DNA of 64,000 bases from Diplonema japonicum (taxonomy: Eukaryota > Euglenozoa > Diplonemea > Diplonemida > Diplonemidae). A model generated the notes under the pieces. The model worked only from the letters and a program-made list of their open reading frames with translations. It was not told the DNA's origin and ran no database searches. The stretch is taken from assembly GCA_964019335.1 (NCBI GenBank), contig OZ025695.1, positions 310,001-374,000 on the forward strand, read 5' to 3'. Each line of letters starts with the position of its first letter. The first letter of the stretch is position 1. Below, one piece after another: positions 41,601 to 50,648 of the stretch. The translations under genes and the position numbers were made by a program.

Positions 41601-41947
41601 CGCCATGTTCTGAGTGCTTTTGAGTAATAGTCATGTGTTGATAAGAGGCCTCCTTGCATGTTTCGACCGCTGAAGAAATGGATGTCACCTTCTGTGCTCA
41701 TCCATGACGCGGCACCCTCTCGGCCCTTCATAACCGCGCCAGGTTGTCTTTCCCACCAATATCCCGTTTCGTTCCAGATCCACAAGTCTGTAAATGCTGT
41801 TTGATGGGTCATGCCTCCCCCTACCATCAACACCCCTTCATCAAGGAAGGCGCTCGCCCGAAATCTTGCTTCAGGCGGAGATCCTGAATCCGGCACCCTA
41901 ACCCATCCACACACTGAACATAGAATGGCAAGGAACGAGGGGTGCAT
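38630..41947 (-). CDS. Kelch-repeat / GCC2-GCC3 membrane protein
   Basis: A 1105-residue protein. A short hydrophobic N-terminus (SFLAILCSVCGWV) is a likely signal peptide. Residues about 25-615 hold many Kelch-type repeats, seen as YLFGG, LYILGG, LLFGG and VYGG followed by NDLW or DLWVL, forming one or two beta-propellers. A cysteine-rich GCC2/GCC3 (ephrin-receptor-like) module follows at about 625-700 (CPPGTYAEQYGLQACVPCPAGTFS). Three membrane segments lie at about 735-757, 815-838 and 1040-1064, separated by a cysteine-containing extracellular loop. The tail is acidic. This plan resembles large protist surface proteins with adhesion or sensory roles; ligand and partners are unknown. Confidence 0.8.
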   Translation of the reverse strand: MHPSFLAILCSVCGWVRVPDSGSPPEARFRASAFLDEGVLMVGGGMTHQTAFTDLWIWNETGYWWERQPGAVMKGREGAASWMSTEGDIHFFSGRNMQGGLLSTHDYYSKALRTWRPVDTDLPPIRWDAASCVLSDTLYLFGGKGTSQTLNDLWSYSDGNQTWKQVTPTNPPPPLHGSSLACSRESLYLTGGVHVNGTFNAVVYTYTIGSPGWSSFHASHTAREGHVSGIVNGVLIIGFGWSSRLLSSVARYTIATGVWNETETGVDGRDYAAHVTSPEGVWVFGGWGRQGLFNDLFFLTQNGFETVQDGFTNPRGRAWFGSALSGSMFYVHGGLASHDAVFRTRVISCQLQPFIHSDMWSLDLLTHTWSELTLTDIPPGRYGHSLSAYHSYLLLFGGRDTITVFRDLWVLSLVNNSWTKLMDFPNIPPRHHHVATVHSTNLYILGGTSESGQTLLDMWRLDLVTWQWVKLGVSLPETTSSYAIDAPPGDPSILLVVGDPSYTIDVASMNVQLLNNSLTVDGTGLAYFAHARISNTEILSQGGETHENIVSDTIRWAASGSIDIATDSLLRSGHKMFSFGKAVYVYGGFLAAPRAGRAINQVHNDLWMLPNAEHAQCSPGTAGVGCEECPPGTYAEQYGLQACVPCPAGTFSNLTAQSSASRCHPCPQNTSNAHAGSTMCSPCLSEGWCPVGSTVPLTPPSYKTTLKIFQPFDRTRDKSRVREISRVAAIVVVSMVATVTMVFLVSLQCCSDASNEPYGQNTFDDCGNMLNKLYLSFVKFDWLFGTSHHMLSGTFVKQLKSPHGGLITIIALIAFSSVSVLSLLSPIISHSEELHTLLPFTTYNVSVDSDIKLTLYIVTATPCSEVCKATVGITGMQHEGASHTCRQNGSAVCAIEWQCTACRYQILHNGDTVETASLTITLPPRVWASGFGWDARATTGFPNGDSILWDGFIEPDDGKVFYGHDPTILVLEATATKWEKGITEEMQTGLHLHPLRTVKGTQADHYHVNEEHGLSFAFHLERSEYLYTLTVQARQYYAFIVAILIGILPGIVIIGGCAVRFIEVNCFKLGVYLPLYAKPKEQQDEVEGYDDGDESSSEPSTAEEK

Positions 41948-42341
41948 GTAAGGTTTGCTGTGATGTTAACGTTTTGAATCAGAAAAGGGAAAAAAGAAGA
42001 AGAAAAAAAAAGAAAGAAAAGGATAGCATATTGGGAAACCTTTCCGTTTGCTATGGGGGGAGGAGGGGGGGGGGGGAGGGTATTTTTTGTGTGAATTTTG
42101 GTGCTGGTCTATGTTGTTTTTACATAGGTTGCAAGAAGGAGGAAAGAAAAGAAAAAAAAGGGGGGATAAAAAAAAGAGAAAATTGTTCTTTTGAGGTTTA
42201 TGCGATTTTTTTCTTCTTTTTTTTTTTCTTTCTGCGCTCACCGGCAAAATGGGTAGTAGTACCCGTAGACCGTACTGTGTCCTGCAAGCCTTGATGGGTG
42301 AGCCGCGCGTGGTGGGCCCACAGATACAGCGCAGGCCTGAC

Positions 42342-42385
<44 letters not shown>

Positions 42386-43000
42386 AAAAGGTGGAAAGAA
42401 GAGAAGAAAAACAAAAAGAATATAAAAAAGAAAAACCGAATTTCTTTTCTTTAATTGATGCCAATGAGTATAGGGGTCAGAAGGACGGGAAGAAATAAAA
42501 GGAATGAAAGGAAAAAAACAAAGGGGGGGGTATATGATTCTATCAAAAAAAAGCTACTCCCTTAAGCTTTCTCATCAATCCGAAAGAAGAAGATTCTGGA
42601 AACCTGTTGTCATTTACCCTTGATGCCGGGCGCACAGGGCAATTTTTTTTTAAAGTGAGCCGTAAGGCTCCTGGAACTGGTTTCTGTTGTTTACTGTCAC
42701 CCCTTTTAAAAAAAGGAGGAAAAAAAAATAGTAGAACAGCTATGGCCACTGGTAGCGATAAGCGAGGTTTAATAACAGCATAGATAGAATCATATTAAAA
42801 AAAAAATTACTGAGGGATGTGCGTCGGTTGACAAGCAACAAGCCCCTCCCGCGATTTTTAAGGGGGGGGGGGAAATAAGGGGGAAATAATGAAGGTACAC
42901 AAATGGCAATTCTTCTACTCTGGGGGGAGGGGTGCTAAAAAAAATGGGAATTACTTTTTTTTTCTTCTTTTTTTTTTCCCCCCTTCCTCCCCTCAACCTT

Positions 43001-43045
43001 AATCACACAGCCGAAAGACGGCTCAGTGCCCTTCTTCTATGGGCA
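43001..43045. ncRNA. candidate structured RNA, two adjacent hairpins
   Basis: AGCCG-AAAGA-CGGCT (43009-43023) and TGCCC-N9-GGGCA (43027-43045) form two stems only 3 nt apart, set in complex sequence between homopolymers, with T-rich DNA downstream on the plus strand. It matches no RNA family that I recognise; the strand is unknown. Confidence 0.2.
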
Positions 43046-43248
43046 TTCTTCTCCCCTTTTTTATCTTTTTTGTTTCGCCTCTAGAATTTAAACCATCTAG
43101 AGCCATCGAAGGACTGAAGGAAAAAAAAAAAAAAAAAAAAAAATGTTTTAACAATATTATTGTCGAGACTAAAAACTAGTTGATGGCAGCGTAATGAGCT
43201 ATTTTATTAGGTAAAATTCCGCTCGTGCGCACAAACAAAAACAAAAAA

Positions 43249-43455
43249 TCTTTTTTTGATAAATTTCGGTGTGCGGGTAGGTGCTCATCGTTCCTCGGTT
43301 GCTGTCTGGTGCCTGCGGTGACTCTTTGACGCGATGAGATGGACGGCATCTGGGCGAGATACACAGCTAGGTAAGGGGCGGTTTGGCTCGAGGAAAAGAG
43401 TGTTCTCCTGTCGTGGGGGGAGTACCCTTGTCTTTGCGTTGGCGGGGAAAGCTTC
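43249..43455 (-). pseudogene. retroelement-like fragment C
   Basis: The sequence directly repeats part of 1103-1385: TTTTTTTGATAAATTTCGGT, GTTGCTGTCTGGTGCCTGCG, GATGAGATGGACGGCATCTG and CCCTTGTCTTTGCG all recur in the same order. It is truncated by AG-rich low-complexity DNA at about 43456 and has small deletions, so it is a dead copy. Confidence 0.6.
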
Positions 43456-44215
43456 CCTGAAAAAAAAAAAGAGAAAAAAAAAAAAGGAAAAAAGAAAGAC
43501 GGGGTTTCTTCCATTTCCCTTCCTACCTCCATTTCTCTCTTTTTTTTCTTTTTGTTTGCATTTCTCTTTCATTCTTTCTCAGGTTTTTCCCTACTTTACT
43601 TTAAAAAAAAAAAAAGAACAAGAAAAGAAGAAAAAAAAAAAAAAAGAAGAACGCCCCAAGATCTCTAAGGTGTTCGGAGCTCAATGTCCAAAGGTTGTTA
43701 AAAACATTTGTCTAATCATCCTGCCCATTGATAGTAAAATATTTTATGTTTCCCCCCATGCGGAGGCGCCACGAAGACAATAGAGATATGAAGGGAGAAG
43801 AAAAAGGAGGGAGAAAAAAAAAATAGGTGACACAACACCAAAGTTGACACCTAAAGACTATTTATTTTTTTTGTTCACTTTTTTGTTTTGTTTAACAATC
43901 CCCTATTCCCCCCCCCCTTTTTTTTGAGTCTATCTTCATAATAAACGCCCCACCTGAAAAAATAACCCCCCCCACCCACCACCCGAAAAAAAAGAAATAT
44001 CATGGCTCCTGACTAGAAAGTCTGACAATATACAGATAAGTATATCTGAGACACTTTTTTTTTTTTTTTTTTTCCATTTCCCTTCTTTCAATTTTCTATA
44101 GTACACAAAGGAAGGGGGAGGAGGAGGGGAAACTCAAATTGGAGTCCTCACTGCACTTGCGGGGGTAGAAAGACTCATCCGATTCACCTGATTTCGGGTG
44201 ATAGTGACTTCTGCG

Positions 44216-45811
44216 TCATCTTGCATGAGCGGGATTTGCGTAGGTGCCTGTCAATTTTTTTCTTCCCCCCCCCCCCCTCTTTGTACATACGTGCCGCCTG
44301 CTACTCATACTGTGGTTGTCCCTCGAAGGGTCCCATGATGAAATGGTGTGGTTTCTTTGGTCGTACGGCGTGTCAGGGCCTGCTGTCATGCACTCCATCT
44401 CCGTCGTGCCGTGCTTGTTGAACTCAAAGGGGTCCGCAACCGGCTTCTTTGTCGTGACCAACAGAATGGCCCCACAGATGCAGATCATGAGCCCCACAAT
44501 GGCAATGAGCAAAGGGACCATCGGGAAATCGTCACCGCCGCTGCTGCCGCTGCTACCGTTGTTGTTGTTGTTGTTGTTGTTATTGTTGTCTTTACCGCTA
44601 CCACTGGTGCTTTCGCTGTCCGCGACAGGGGAACCCCCTGCAGCCGCCGAAGGTGTGCTGCCATTGCTACCACCAGGAGAAACCCCCGGCCCAGACGGTG
44701 CCACAGGCGCCGTCCCATTATCACTAGACGGGGGATCAGGAGCAACAGGTGCACTGCCCGCACCCCCAGAGACGGGTGCGGCAATGGGAGCAGTTGCAGT
44801 ACCAGGTGCGGGTGTATCGGGTGCAGGGGTATCCGGTGCATCGGTGTCGGGTGCAGTGGTATTCGGTGCTTCAGTCGGCTCTGCAGTGGCCCACGATATG
44901 GGCTCGTAGAAAGCCATGGACCCGACACGAGACGGGCCGTCGTACAGAACGGTCCTCCCGCTCCCGTCCAAGGACTGCAGCACGATTTGTTTGTCGTTGG
45001 AGAACACCACCTCAGTGTCCGAGACAAGCACCACAGACCCTTGCGGGTTCTTATCCTTCGCCGTCCCCACCAGCGTCATGGTTAGGTAAGAGGGCAGGTC
45101 GATCGGGAGCTGTACCGGGGCTACAGTATCCGTTTTGTCGACTTGGTAGAGAACCGAGCTTTTTGCCTTGATCGACATCACCAGCAGCTTGTCTACCGCT
45201 GGGTTGCAGATGGGAAAGCTGATTGTCTCGCTGCCTTTAATACCCAAGCCTGCGATTGTGGAGAAATCGGAGGCCCTCCCAGCTGGGTTGATACTCGTAA
45301 GCACGCCGCCTGTCGTCTTCATGTATGAGAGGTATGTGGTGCTAGCGTCAACGCAAGTTCCCCCCGCGGTGTCGAAGTCTGATAAGACTGCGGCGGCTTC
45401 TGTGATAGAGATGCCTTGGGGGGTTTGTGTCACGGTGGCGTTGTAGGTCTTCCACCCTCTGCTTTGGTATTCAGAGTACATGATGCCGCCTCCTTGCACT
45501 CCCGTGACCCCTGTTCTTGTGAATGTTGCTTTTGCGCCAGCAACGAGGTCTAGAATATACTTCGTAGGTGTTGCCAGCCACACACCCCACAGCCCCCCGC
45601 CCCCCGTGCACGCCCATGCTACAAGCTGCCGCTTGCTGTCTATGCCAAGGCCTCGCTGTTCGCACGTGGGGTGCCCCGTGACGAACTTTGAGACGGTCGT
45701 CACCGCTTTGCTTCTGATCTCGATCTTTTTCAGCCCTTCATCATCGAGGAAGTAGACCTCCTCTGCCTGGCACGCCACTAAGCATGCGGCTACGAAGAGC
45801 CACCACCGCAT
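44216..45811 (-). CDS. type I surface protein with propeller-like ectodomain and mucin-like stalk
   Basis: A 531-residue protein with a signal peptide (RWWLFVAACLVAC, residues 2-14). The ectodomain (about 17-310) has repeated strand-turn units (VYFLDDEGLKKIEI, LLVMSIKAKSSVLYQVD, SVVLVSDTEVVFSNDKQIV) that suggest a beta-propeller. Next come a stalk of TDAPDTPAPDTPAP-type repeats and Gly/Ser/Pro-rich sequence (about 312-410), ten asparagines, and one membrane segment (MVPLLIAIVGLMICICGAILLV, about 431-452). The cytoplasmic tail is about 78 residues, basic at its end. No family is recognised. The stalk resembles that of the polytopic protein at 7688-9898. Confidence 0.75.
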   Translation of the reverse strand: MRWWLFVAACLVACQAEEVYFLDDEGLKKIEIRSKAVTTVSKFVTGHPTCEQRGLGIDSKRQLVAWACTGGGGLWGVWLATPTKYILDLVAGAKATFTRTGVTGVQGGGIMYSEYQSRGWKTYNATVTQTPQGISITEAAAVLSDFDTAGGTCVDASTTYLSYMKTTGGVLTSINPAGRASDFSTIAGLGIKGSETISFPICNPAVDKLLVMSIKAKSSVLYQVDKTDTVAPVQLPIDLPSYLTMTLVGTAKDKNPQGSVVLVSDTEVVFSNDKQIVLQSLDGSGRTVLYDGPSRVGSMAFYEPISWATAEPTEAPNTTAPDTDAPDTPAPDTPAPGTATAPIAAPVSGGAGSAPVAPDPPSSDNGTAPVAPSGPGVSPGGSNGSTPSAAAGGSPVADSESTSGSGKDNNNNNNNNNNGSSGSSGGDDFPMVPLLIAIVGLMICICGAILLVTTKKPVADPFEFNKHGTTEMECMTAGPDTPYDQRNHTISSWDPSRDNHSMSSRRHVCTKRGGGGRKKLTGTYANPAHAR

Positions 45812-45977
45812 CAGGTGTGTTTGTTTTAAATTTTATTTATTCCTTTGTGAGGGTTTCTCCCCCCCCCCCCCAATTTTTTACTCACAACAAGAAGAAGGGA
45901 AAACTAAGGGAAGAGGAAGCGAAATGTAAATAACGCACTGTATTTTCAAAAAGAAAAAAAAAAAGAAAAAGAAAAGA

Positions 45978-47621
45978 TTAGTGAGGAAGAGGCGGCAAAG
46001 AAGAGGAGTCCAACAAAGGTACAGGCACGACCTGTTCATCACATCTCCGCCTCGTCCTCCTCCTCTGCAGCGTATGAGAGGGCAGCTGGTCGTTCATCGG
46101 AAAGGTGATCCCTGTCTTCAAAGACCTCCGGAGCTCCACGATCGCAGACCCAACAGTGGACAGAGGTGTCGGAAAAGAAAGCTGCTTCTCTGTCAGAGTT
46201 GCATCAACCTCCTGAAGGATTCTCTTACAAGGGGAAGGAAGCCCTTGGTCAGGAAGAGGGTAAAGTGCTGCCATGGGGTCCTGTCTTAAGCTCTCCCGCT
46301 CGTTCTCGTTACGATTTGTCTTGTTGGGAATAATCGGTTCTGCTGCTGGTTCCGAGCCTTTCCAAAATTTTCCGGGTTCGTCCATGACGCTGCAGGTGGA
46401 TTGCTGGTCGGTTTCTGTGATGAAGAAACCGGGTTTTTCACGCAAAGGAAGAGGCGCAGCTGACGGAACGGGAGGCAAAGGATCCAGAGGAGGTACCTCA
46501 CCATCGCGTTCACTGAATGATAGCTTGTACCGTTTCAAAAACTTAACCGGTTTCACTTTTATGATATGCTTATAATTGATGTTGGATCCGACGGGCAGCC
46601 TCGATGAGGGTGTGTTGATCTCGACTCTAACACCATTGGGCTCGAAGATTTTTACAACTGCTTCACCCGTAGCTCGTTTTCGTTCTATCGGGGTCGACCA
46701 AAGGACTAATCGTGTCAATGCTTCCAAGCCCAGCAACGAAACGAGTGACGACTGTGTTTGCAACGGGTTTCCAGCCAAGCCCAACACCTTTAAATTCTTG
46801 AAAGCACGAACACCTCCCGGCACCGCCACGTTAGATATGTTGTTATAGTTTAAATTTATCTCTTGAATGCTCTGCATGGTCGACAATGCGGGTATACAAT
46901 CGTTATTCAAACCGGATTTTTCAAGAGCAATCTGCTTCATATTAATCCACATGGACAGGTCGAGGGGAAGACGGAGGAGAGGGTTTCCGGAGAGATCCAA
47001 CCGTTCTAGTGACGCGATGTTGAGGAGAGGAAGCAACCCTTCACAAGGTATGCTATTGTAGGAGAGGTTCAATGTGTCTAAAGACGCAAATGAGTAAGCT
47101 TCGTGCGCCGTGTTGCGAATTCCGTTGCAATGTAGGTGCAGCTCTTGCAGGTTTTCGGACTTGCAAAACGCGTTAAGATGCAGTTGATTCTCCCCCGCAT
47201 CTATAAATTCTAAATTCGTGAAGTATTCGAGGTCTTCTTGAATCACCCGTACAATGTTCATTCCCAAAACCGTTGCTTCGGTAGCGTCTTCCGGGTCGTC
47301 CACTTCGCATATTTTCATAAGCAGGAACCCGTCGAGTACCGTGCCCTTTGCTGTGTTGCCTCTGCCTATTTTTTGCAGCTGTGATTCGACTCTTGCCAGT
47401 TCCGATTTCACCTTGCTTGAGGCTTCCTTGGGGAGGCGGAAGTAGTTTTTCAGGTTTCTCTCCACCGCGCTGCACCCGCTCAGCACCTTGAACCCCCTTG
47501 GGTGGGTTTTCAAAAAAATCGTGTTTTTTGTGCCCGCCGGTACTTTCCCCCGGTCGCCGTGATGGTAAAGAATACTCGGTTTTTGAACTTCATTTTCGTC
47601 CTTGTTCCCGTCAACAACCAT
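45978..47621 (-). CDS. leucine-rich repeat protein, XRRA1-like
   Basis: A 547-residue protein with the ATG right after an 8-nt A-run. Residues about 130-310 hold leucine-rich repeats: LEFIDAGENQL, LQELHLHCNGI, LDTLNLSYNSI, LERLDLSGNPL, IQEINLNYNNI, LKVLGLAGNPL. The order of the first repeats and the preceding basic region recall XRRA1 (X-ray radiation resistance-associated 1) of flagellated eukaryotes. The C-terminal half is Pro-rich and charged with no further repeats. An axonemal or ciliary role would fit the neighbouring genes; another LRR family is the alternative. Confidence 0.65.
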   Translation of the reverse strand: MVVDGNKDENEVQKPSILYHHGDRGKVPAGTKNTIFLKTHPRGFKVLSGCSAVERNLKNYFRLPKEASSKVKSELARVESQLQKIGRGNTAKGTVLDGFLLMKICEVDDPEDATEATVLGMNIVRVIQEDLEYFTNLEFIDAGENQLHLNAFCKSENLQELHLHCNGIRNTAHEAYSFASLDTLNLSYNSIPCEGLLPLLNIASLERLDLSGNPLLRLPLDLSMWINMKQIALEKSGLNNDCIPALSTMQSIQEINLNYNNISNVAVPGGVRAFKNLKVLGLAGNPLQTQSSLVSLLGLEALTRLVLWSTPIERKRATGEAVVKIFEPNGVRVEINTPSSRLPVGSNINYKHIIKVKPVKFLKRYKLSFSERDGEVPPLDPLPPVPSAAPLPLREKPGFFITETDQQSTCSVMDEPGKFWKGSEPAAEPIIPNKTNRNENERESLRQDPMAALYPLPDQGLPSPCKRILQEVDATLTEKQLSFPTPLSTVGSAIVELRRSLKTGITFPMNDQLPSHTLQRRRTRRRCDEQVVPVPLLDSSSLPPLPH

Positions 47622-48010
47622 TTTTTTTCACTCCCCCCTTTTTTTTTTGTGATTAATACGCAAAAGTTAAAGGCTTTAAAAAAAAAAAAAAGAAAATACA
47701 AATATATGGTCGCGGGTTTTCTTAAGACGTTTTTTTTTGGGGGGGGGGCTTTGTTATGCCAATACTACCTCGGATACTAAATAGTAAGGGGGTTTATAAA
47801 AATAAAAAAAAGAGTGCACAAAAAGCGGTATAATATTGTAAAAACAAGCTCAGGGGTCCCAACGGTTTAAGACTTTTGAAAAAAGACGCGGCTGAAAACA
47901 AAAACAAAAAAAGATAATTTTAAAAAAAGGGGGGGGGTGATTTTTTTTTTCCCCTTCAAATGTACAAATCATATATGGCAGGGTGGGAAACCCTGATGAG
48001 GAAGGACGGG

Positions 48011-48049
<39 letters not shown>

Positions 48050-48098
48050 CAAACGGGGAGAAAGAGGGAAGAGGCGGAAAAAAAAAAAAAAGAAGCTT
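47622..48098. other. homopolymer-rich spacer
   Basis: No gene is seen. It contains an A-run of about 38 nt (48011-48048) and shorter G, T and A runs. Confidence 0.6.
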
Positions 48099-50102
48099 CT
48101 ATTTACAAGTTACAGAATTGAAACGAGACTGATGCATAACAGACACAACGGCAGAAGGGGACGGAAGGGACCCGCACCACGAAAGGAAAGAGGGAAGTGT
48201 GATAGTATCTTCAGAAGACAACGGGAATGTGGTGGTGAGCAAGGCTTCAGCAAGCTTTGAAGTACAAAGAGGAAAGAAGACACTCATAGAAACAGGAGTG
48301 GAAAAAGGCGACAACGACGAAAACAGCTCAGTAGCAGTCGCACGCCACGCAGTACTACTAGCCACCGCTGAAGAAGTGACACGTTCCTGCATCCACCGCA
48401 AGAATCTCGAAGCAATCTTGGAATCCCTGTTGAATTGCACAGAAAACCACGCGACCCACTCAGACAGCGTAACGGTGTTCGATGATTCTTTGCCAAGCCC
48501 CAGGAACAGCATGTCCCGAAGCGCCTCGTCCTCCGGTTGGACAAACGCTGTAAGAAATTCATCTCTTGCAGGCGATTTGACACTCTGCCCAAGACCCGCT
48601 GAGACATTAACAAACACAGACACAGCAGCATCTTCCAAATCTGACGGAACAGAACCCTGCACCTTACAGTCCGTTTTTTCAACTTGGCCTTTCCAGGACA
48701 CTTCACGAAGTTGCAACTGTAAGTCAACGATCGTCGCGGATTGCTGTGAAATTGTGTCTTCTAAAGTTTGTTTGTCATTGACAAGATCTGCGTAAGCTGT
48801 GGTGGGGTGTTCCTGGCCGCTGGTTACCCCGCGCATCCAGTCTAAATACGCTTCAGCTGTTGCCGTGCCTCGTTTGTGTAAAACATGCAACCACGCAAGA
48901 AATTGAACTTGCGTGACGCCACCTTCATCATCGGCTGCGAGGTCTCTGAATATTACCTCGGCTAAAAGTGGCGTCAGGGCCATGCTCTGTATGAACACGG
49001 CTCGTGAGAAAGATCCGGGACCGACCTGTGGGACGGTGTGGAGAATTCGATTGAACACTGCGGTGCCTTCTTCCGCAATTGAGGTTGGGAGCCCGCCGAC
49101 TGCCCACTCTCTGTAACCGTCGACAGAGTATTTCCGTTTGAACTCTTCGGCAAGTTCAAGTTGATCAGCGAGGCTTGCAATCCGTGAGTCTTTCTCGCCG
49201 ATTTCAAAGTCAGCCTGTGCTAACATCGTTCGCTGGGTTTCCTGCTCTGCTTTCAATGCTTCGTATTGAAATGTTAAATCGCGGAATGCGTTCTGAGACG
49301 GGGATTGCAGTTCTTCCATTGTTCGAATCCTCCCTTCGAGCTCCCTCGCGAGGAGAATGGACTCGCTGAGCTCGCGTGATTTATCAGCGAGCTTCTGCGA
49401 CGACTCCTCCAGCTGTTGTTCTTTCACCTGCAACGTCTGGCAAAGCGATGAATTACTGCTGTTTCGAAGGATGGCAAGCTGTTCCTGAAGAGAAAGAACC
49501 TTTCGACAGTGTGCTTCTTTGAGCGCCGCGCATTTCTCGGTTAGCTCGAGGATTTTAGAACTCTGGTTTCCAATAGCTTCGTCGCGTTCAAAGAGGGCTG
49601 TTGTCAGACGGTCGATTTGAGCGTCTTTACTGTTTTGATGTGCGGGTTCAATGTGAGAAGCAATGCCAGACTGGTACCCAGATGGTGATGGGTTCTTGTA
49701 GTGGGTCTCGTGTTCCGCTTTTTTGCTGTTTTCGGATATTCGGAGGTATTCTTTGGTGTCTGCGAGCTGTTTAGTTAGATCGGCAACGACTATGTCAGCC
49801 TCGGCACGTTGTTGCGTGATCTTCTGTTGGAATTTTTCTTCGATTTCTTCCGGAGTAGGCTGTACTGGCCGTGTACGTGGCGGCGACGTTACACGGGGTG
49901 CTGACTGTGTTACAGGTCTTGGAAGTGATGGGGGGGCGATGCCTTCTCGCCTTACCGGGGACACGTTTCTTTGCCTTGTCCCAAATCCTAGCTTGACAGG
50001 TGATGGCAGCCGATTGATATCCGGTACCGCCGGTTCTGCTCTTTTAGGTACAGGGAGGAATCCCCCACCCACTCTGGGTGGTAGGGGCAGTGCACGGTTC
50101 AT
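48099..50102 (-). CDS. coiled-coil protein of unknown function
   Basis: A 667-residue protein. Residues 1-85 are Pro/Arg-rich and disordered. Coiled coils run over about 86-120, 160-330 and again near 450-480 (LEDTISQQSATIVDLQLQL). The sections 350-440 and 490-600 look globular and resemble each other (AVFNRILHTVPQVGPGSFSR with a later VTQVQFLAWLHVLHKR, against VSVFVNVSAGLGQSVKSPAR with VTLSEWVAWFSVQF), like two degenerate EF-hand-type modules. No family is recognised; a cytoskeletal role is plausible. Confidence 0.65.
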   Translation of the reverse strand: MNRALPLPPRVGGGFLPVPKRAEPAVPDINRLPSPVKLGFGTRQRNVSPVRREGIAPPSLPRPVTQSAPRVTSPPRTRPVQPTPEEIEEKFQQKITQQRAEADIVVADLTKQLADTKEYLRISENSKKAEHETHYKNPSPSGYQSGIASHIEPAHQNSKDAQIDRLTTALFERDEAIGNQSSKILELTEKCAALKEAHCRKVLSLQEQLAILRNSSNSSLCQTLQVKEQQLEESSQKLADKSRELSESILLARELEGRIRTMEELQSPSQNAFRDLTFQYEALKAEQETQRTMLAQADFEIGEKDSRIASLADQLELAEEFKRKYSVDGYREWAVGGLPTSIAEEGTAVFNRILHTVPQVGPGSFSRAVFIQSMALTPLLAEVIFRDLAADDEGGVTQVQFLAWLHVLHKRGTATAEAYLDWMRGVTSGQEHPTTAYADLVNDKQTLEDTISQQSATIVDLQLQLREVSWKGQVEKTDCKVQGSVPSDLEDAAVSVFVNVSAGLGQSVKSPARDEFLTAFVQPEDEALRDMLFLGLGKESSNTVTLSEWVAWFSVQFNRDSKIASRFLRWMQERVTSSAVASSTAWRATATELFSSLSPFSTPVSMSVFFPLCTSKLAEALLTTTFPLSSEDTITLPSFLSWCGSLPSPSAVVSVMHQSRFNSVTCK

Positions 50103-50648
50103 CCCCCCACTCCCCCTGAAATATGGTGAGGCTTGTTAAATAATAATTTAAAAAAAAAAAAAAAAAAAACGGGAGGGTATTATATATTTGGGGAAAACGG
50201 AAGAAAACAAAAAAGGGGGGGGGTTATTTCAAATAGTGATTCGCCCTTTTGTTCTTTTTTTTTGTTGTTTCTCCCCCCTTCTCAAAAAAAAAAAAGATTT
50301 TTCCTTTCAATATAAACCTTTTCCGCCATCTGCCTTTCTCCCCCCCCTTTTTTTTTCTTTTTTTTTTCTTTATTTTGGGGTTCTCACTTTTCTCTCTCTC
50401 TCTCCCTCTCTCCCTGACTATTTATAGAAAAAAAAAGAAATAAAAAAAGAAATAAAAAAAGAAAAACTATTTCACATCTACTTCCCCCCCCCCCCCCCCC
50501 CTTCTTTTCTTTAAAAAACCTTTAAAAAAAAAAAGAAACTATGAAACCTCTTTTTTTTTCCCGCTTTTTTTTCATCCCCCTCCACCCCATGCCGATTTGG
50601 GAACTGACTGCAATGCTTCCTGGTTTAATTTTTTCAAAAATAAAATTT
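50103..50648. other. homopolymer-rich spacer
   Basis: No gene is seen. It contains TC-rich and A/T-run DNA, plus a C-run at 50484-50501. Confidence 0.6.

Larger units (their letters stand above)
41948..44215. other. 2.3-kb homopolymer-rich intergenic region
   Basis: No supported gene is seen. Features listed separately are a hairpin pair (43001-43045) and a retroelement-like fragment (43249-43455). Complex sequence also occurs at 42240-42345, 42545-42790 and 43660-43800. The rest is A/T/C/G runs, including an A-run of about 39 nt (42344-42382). Confidence 0.5.
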
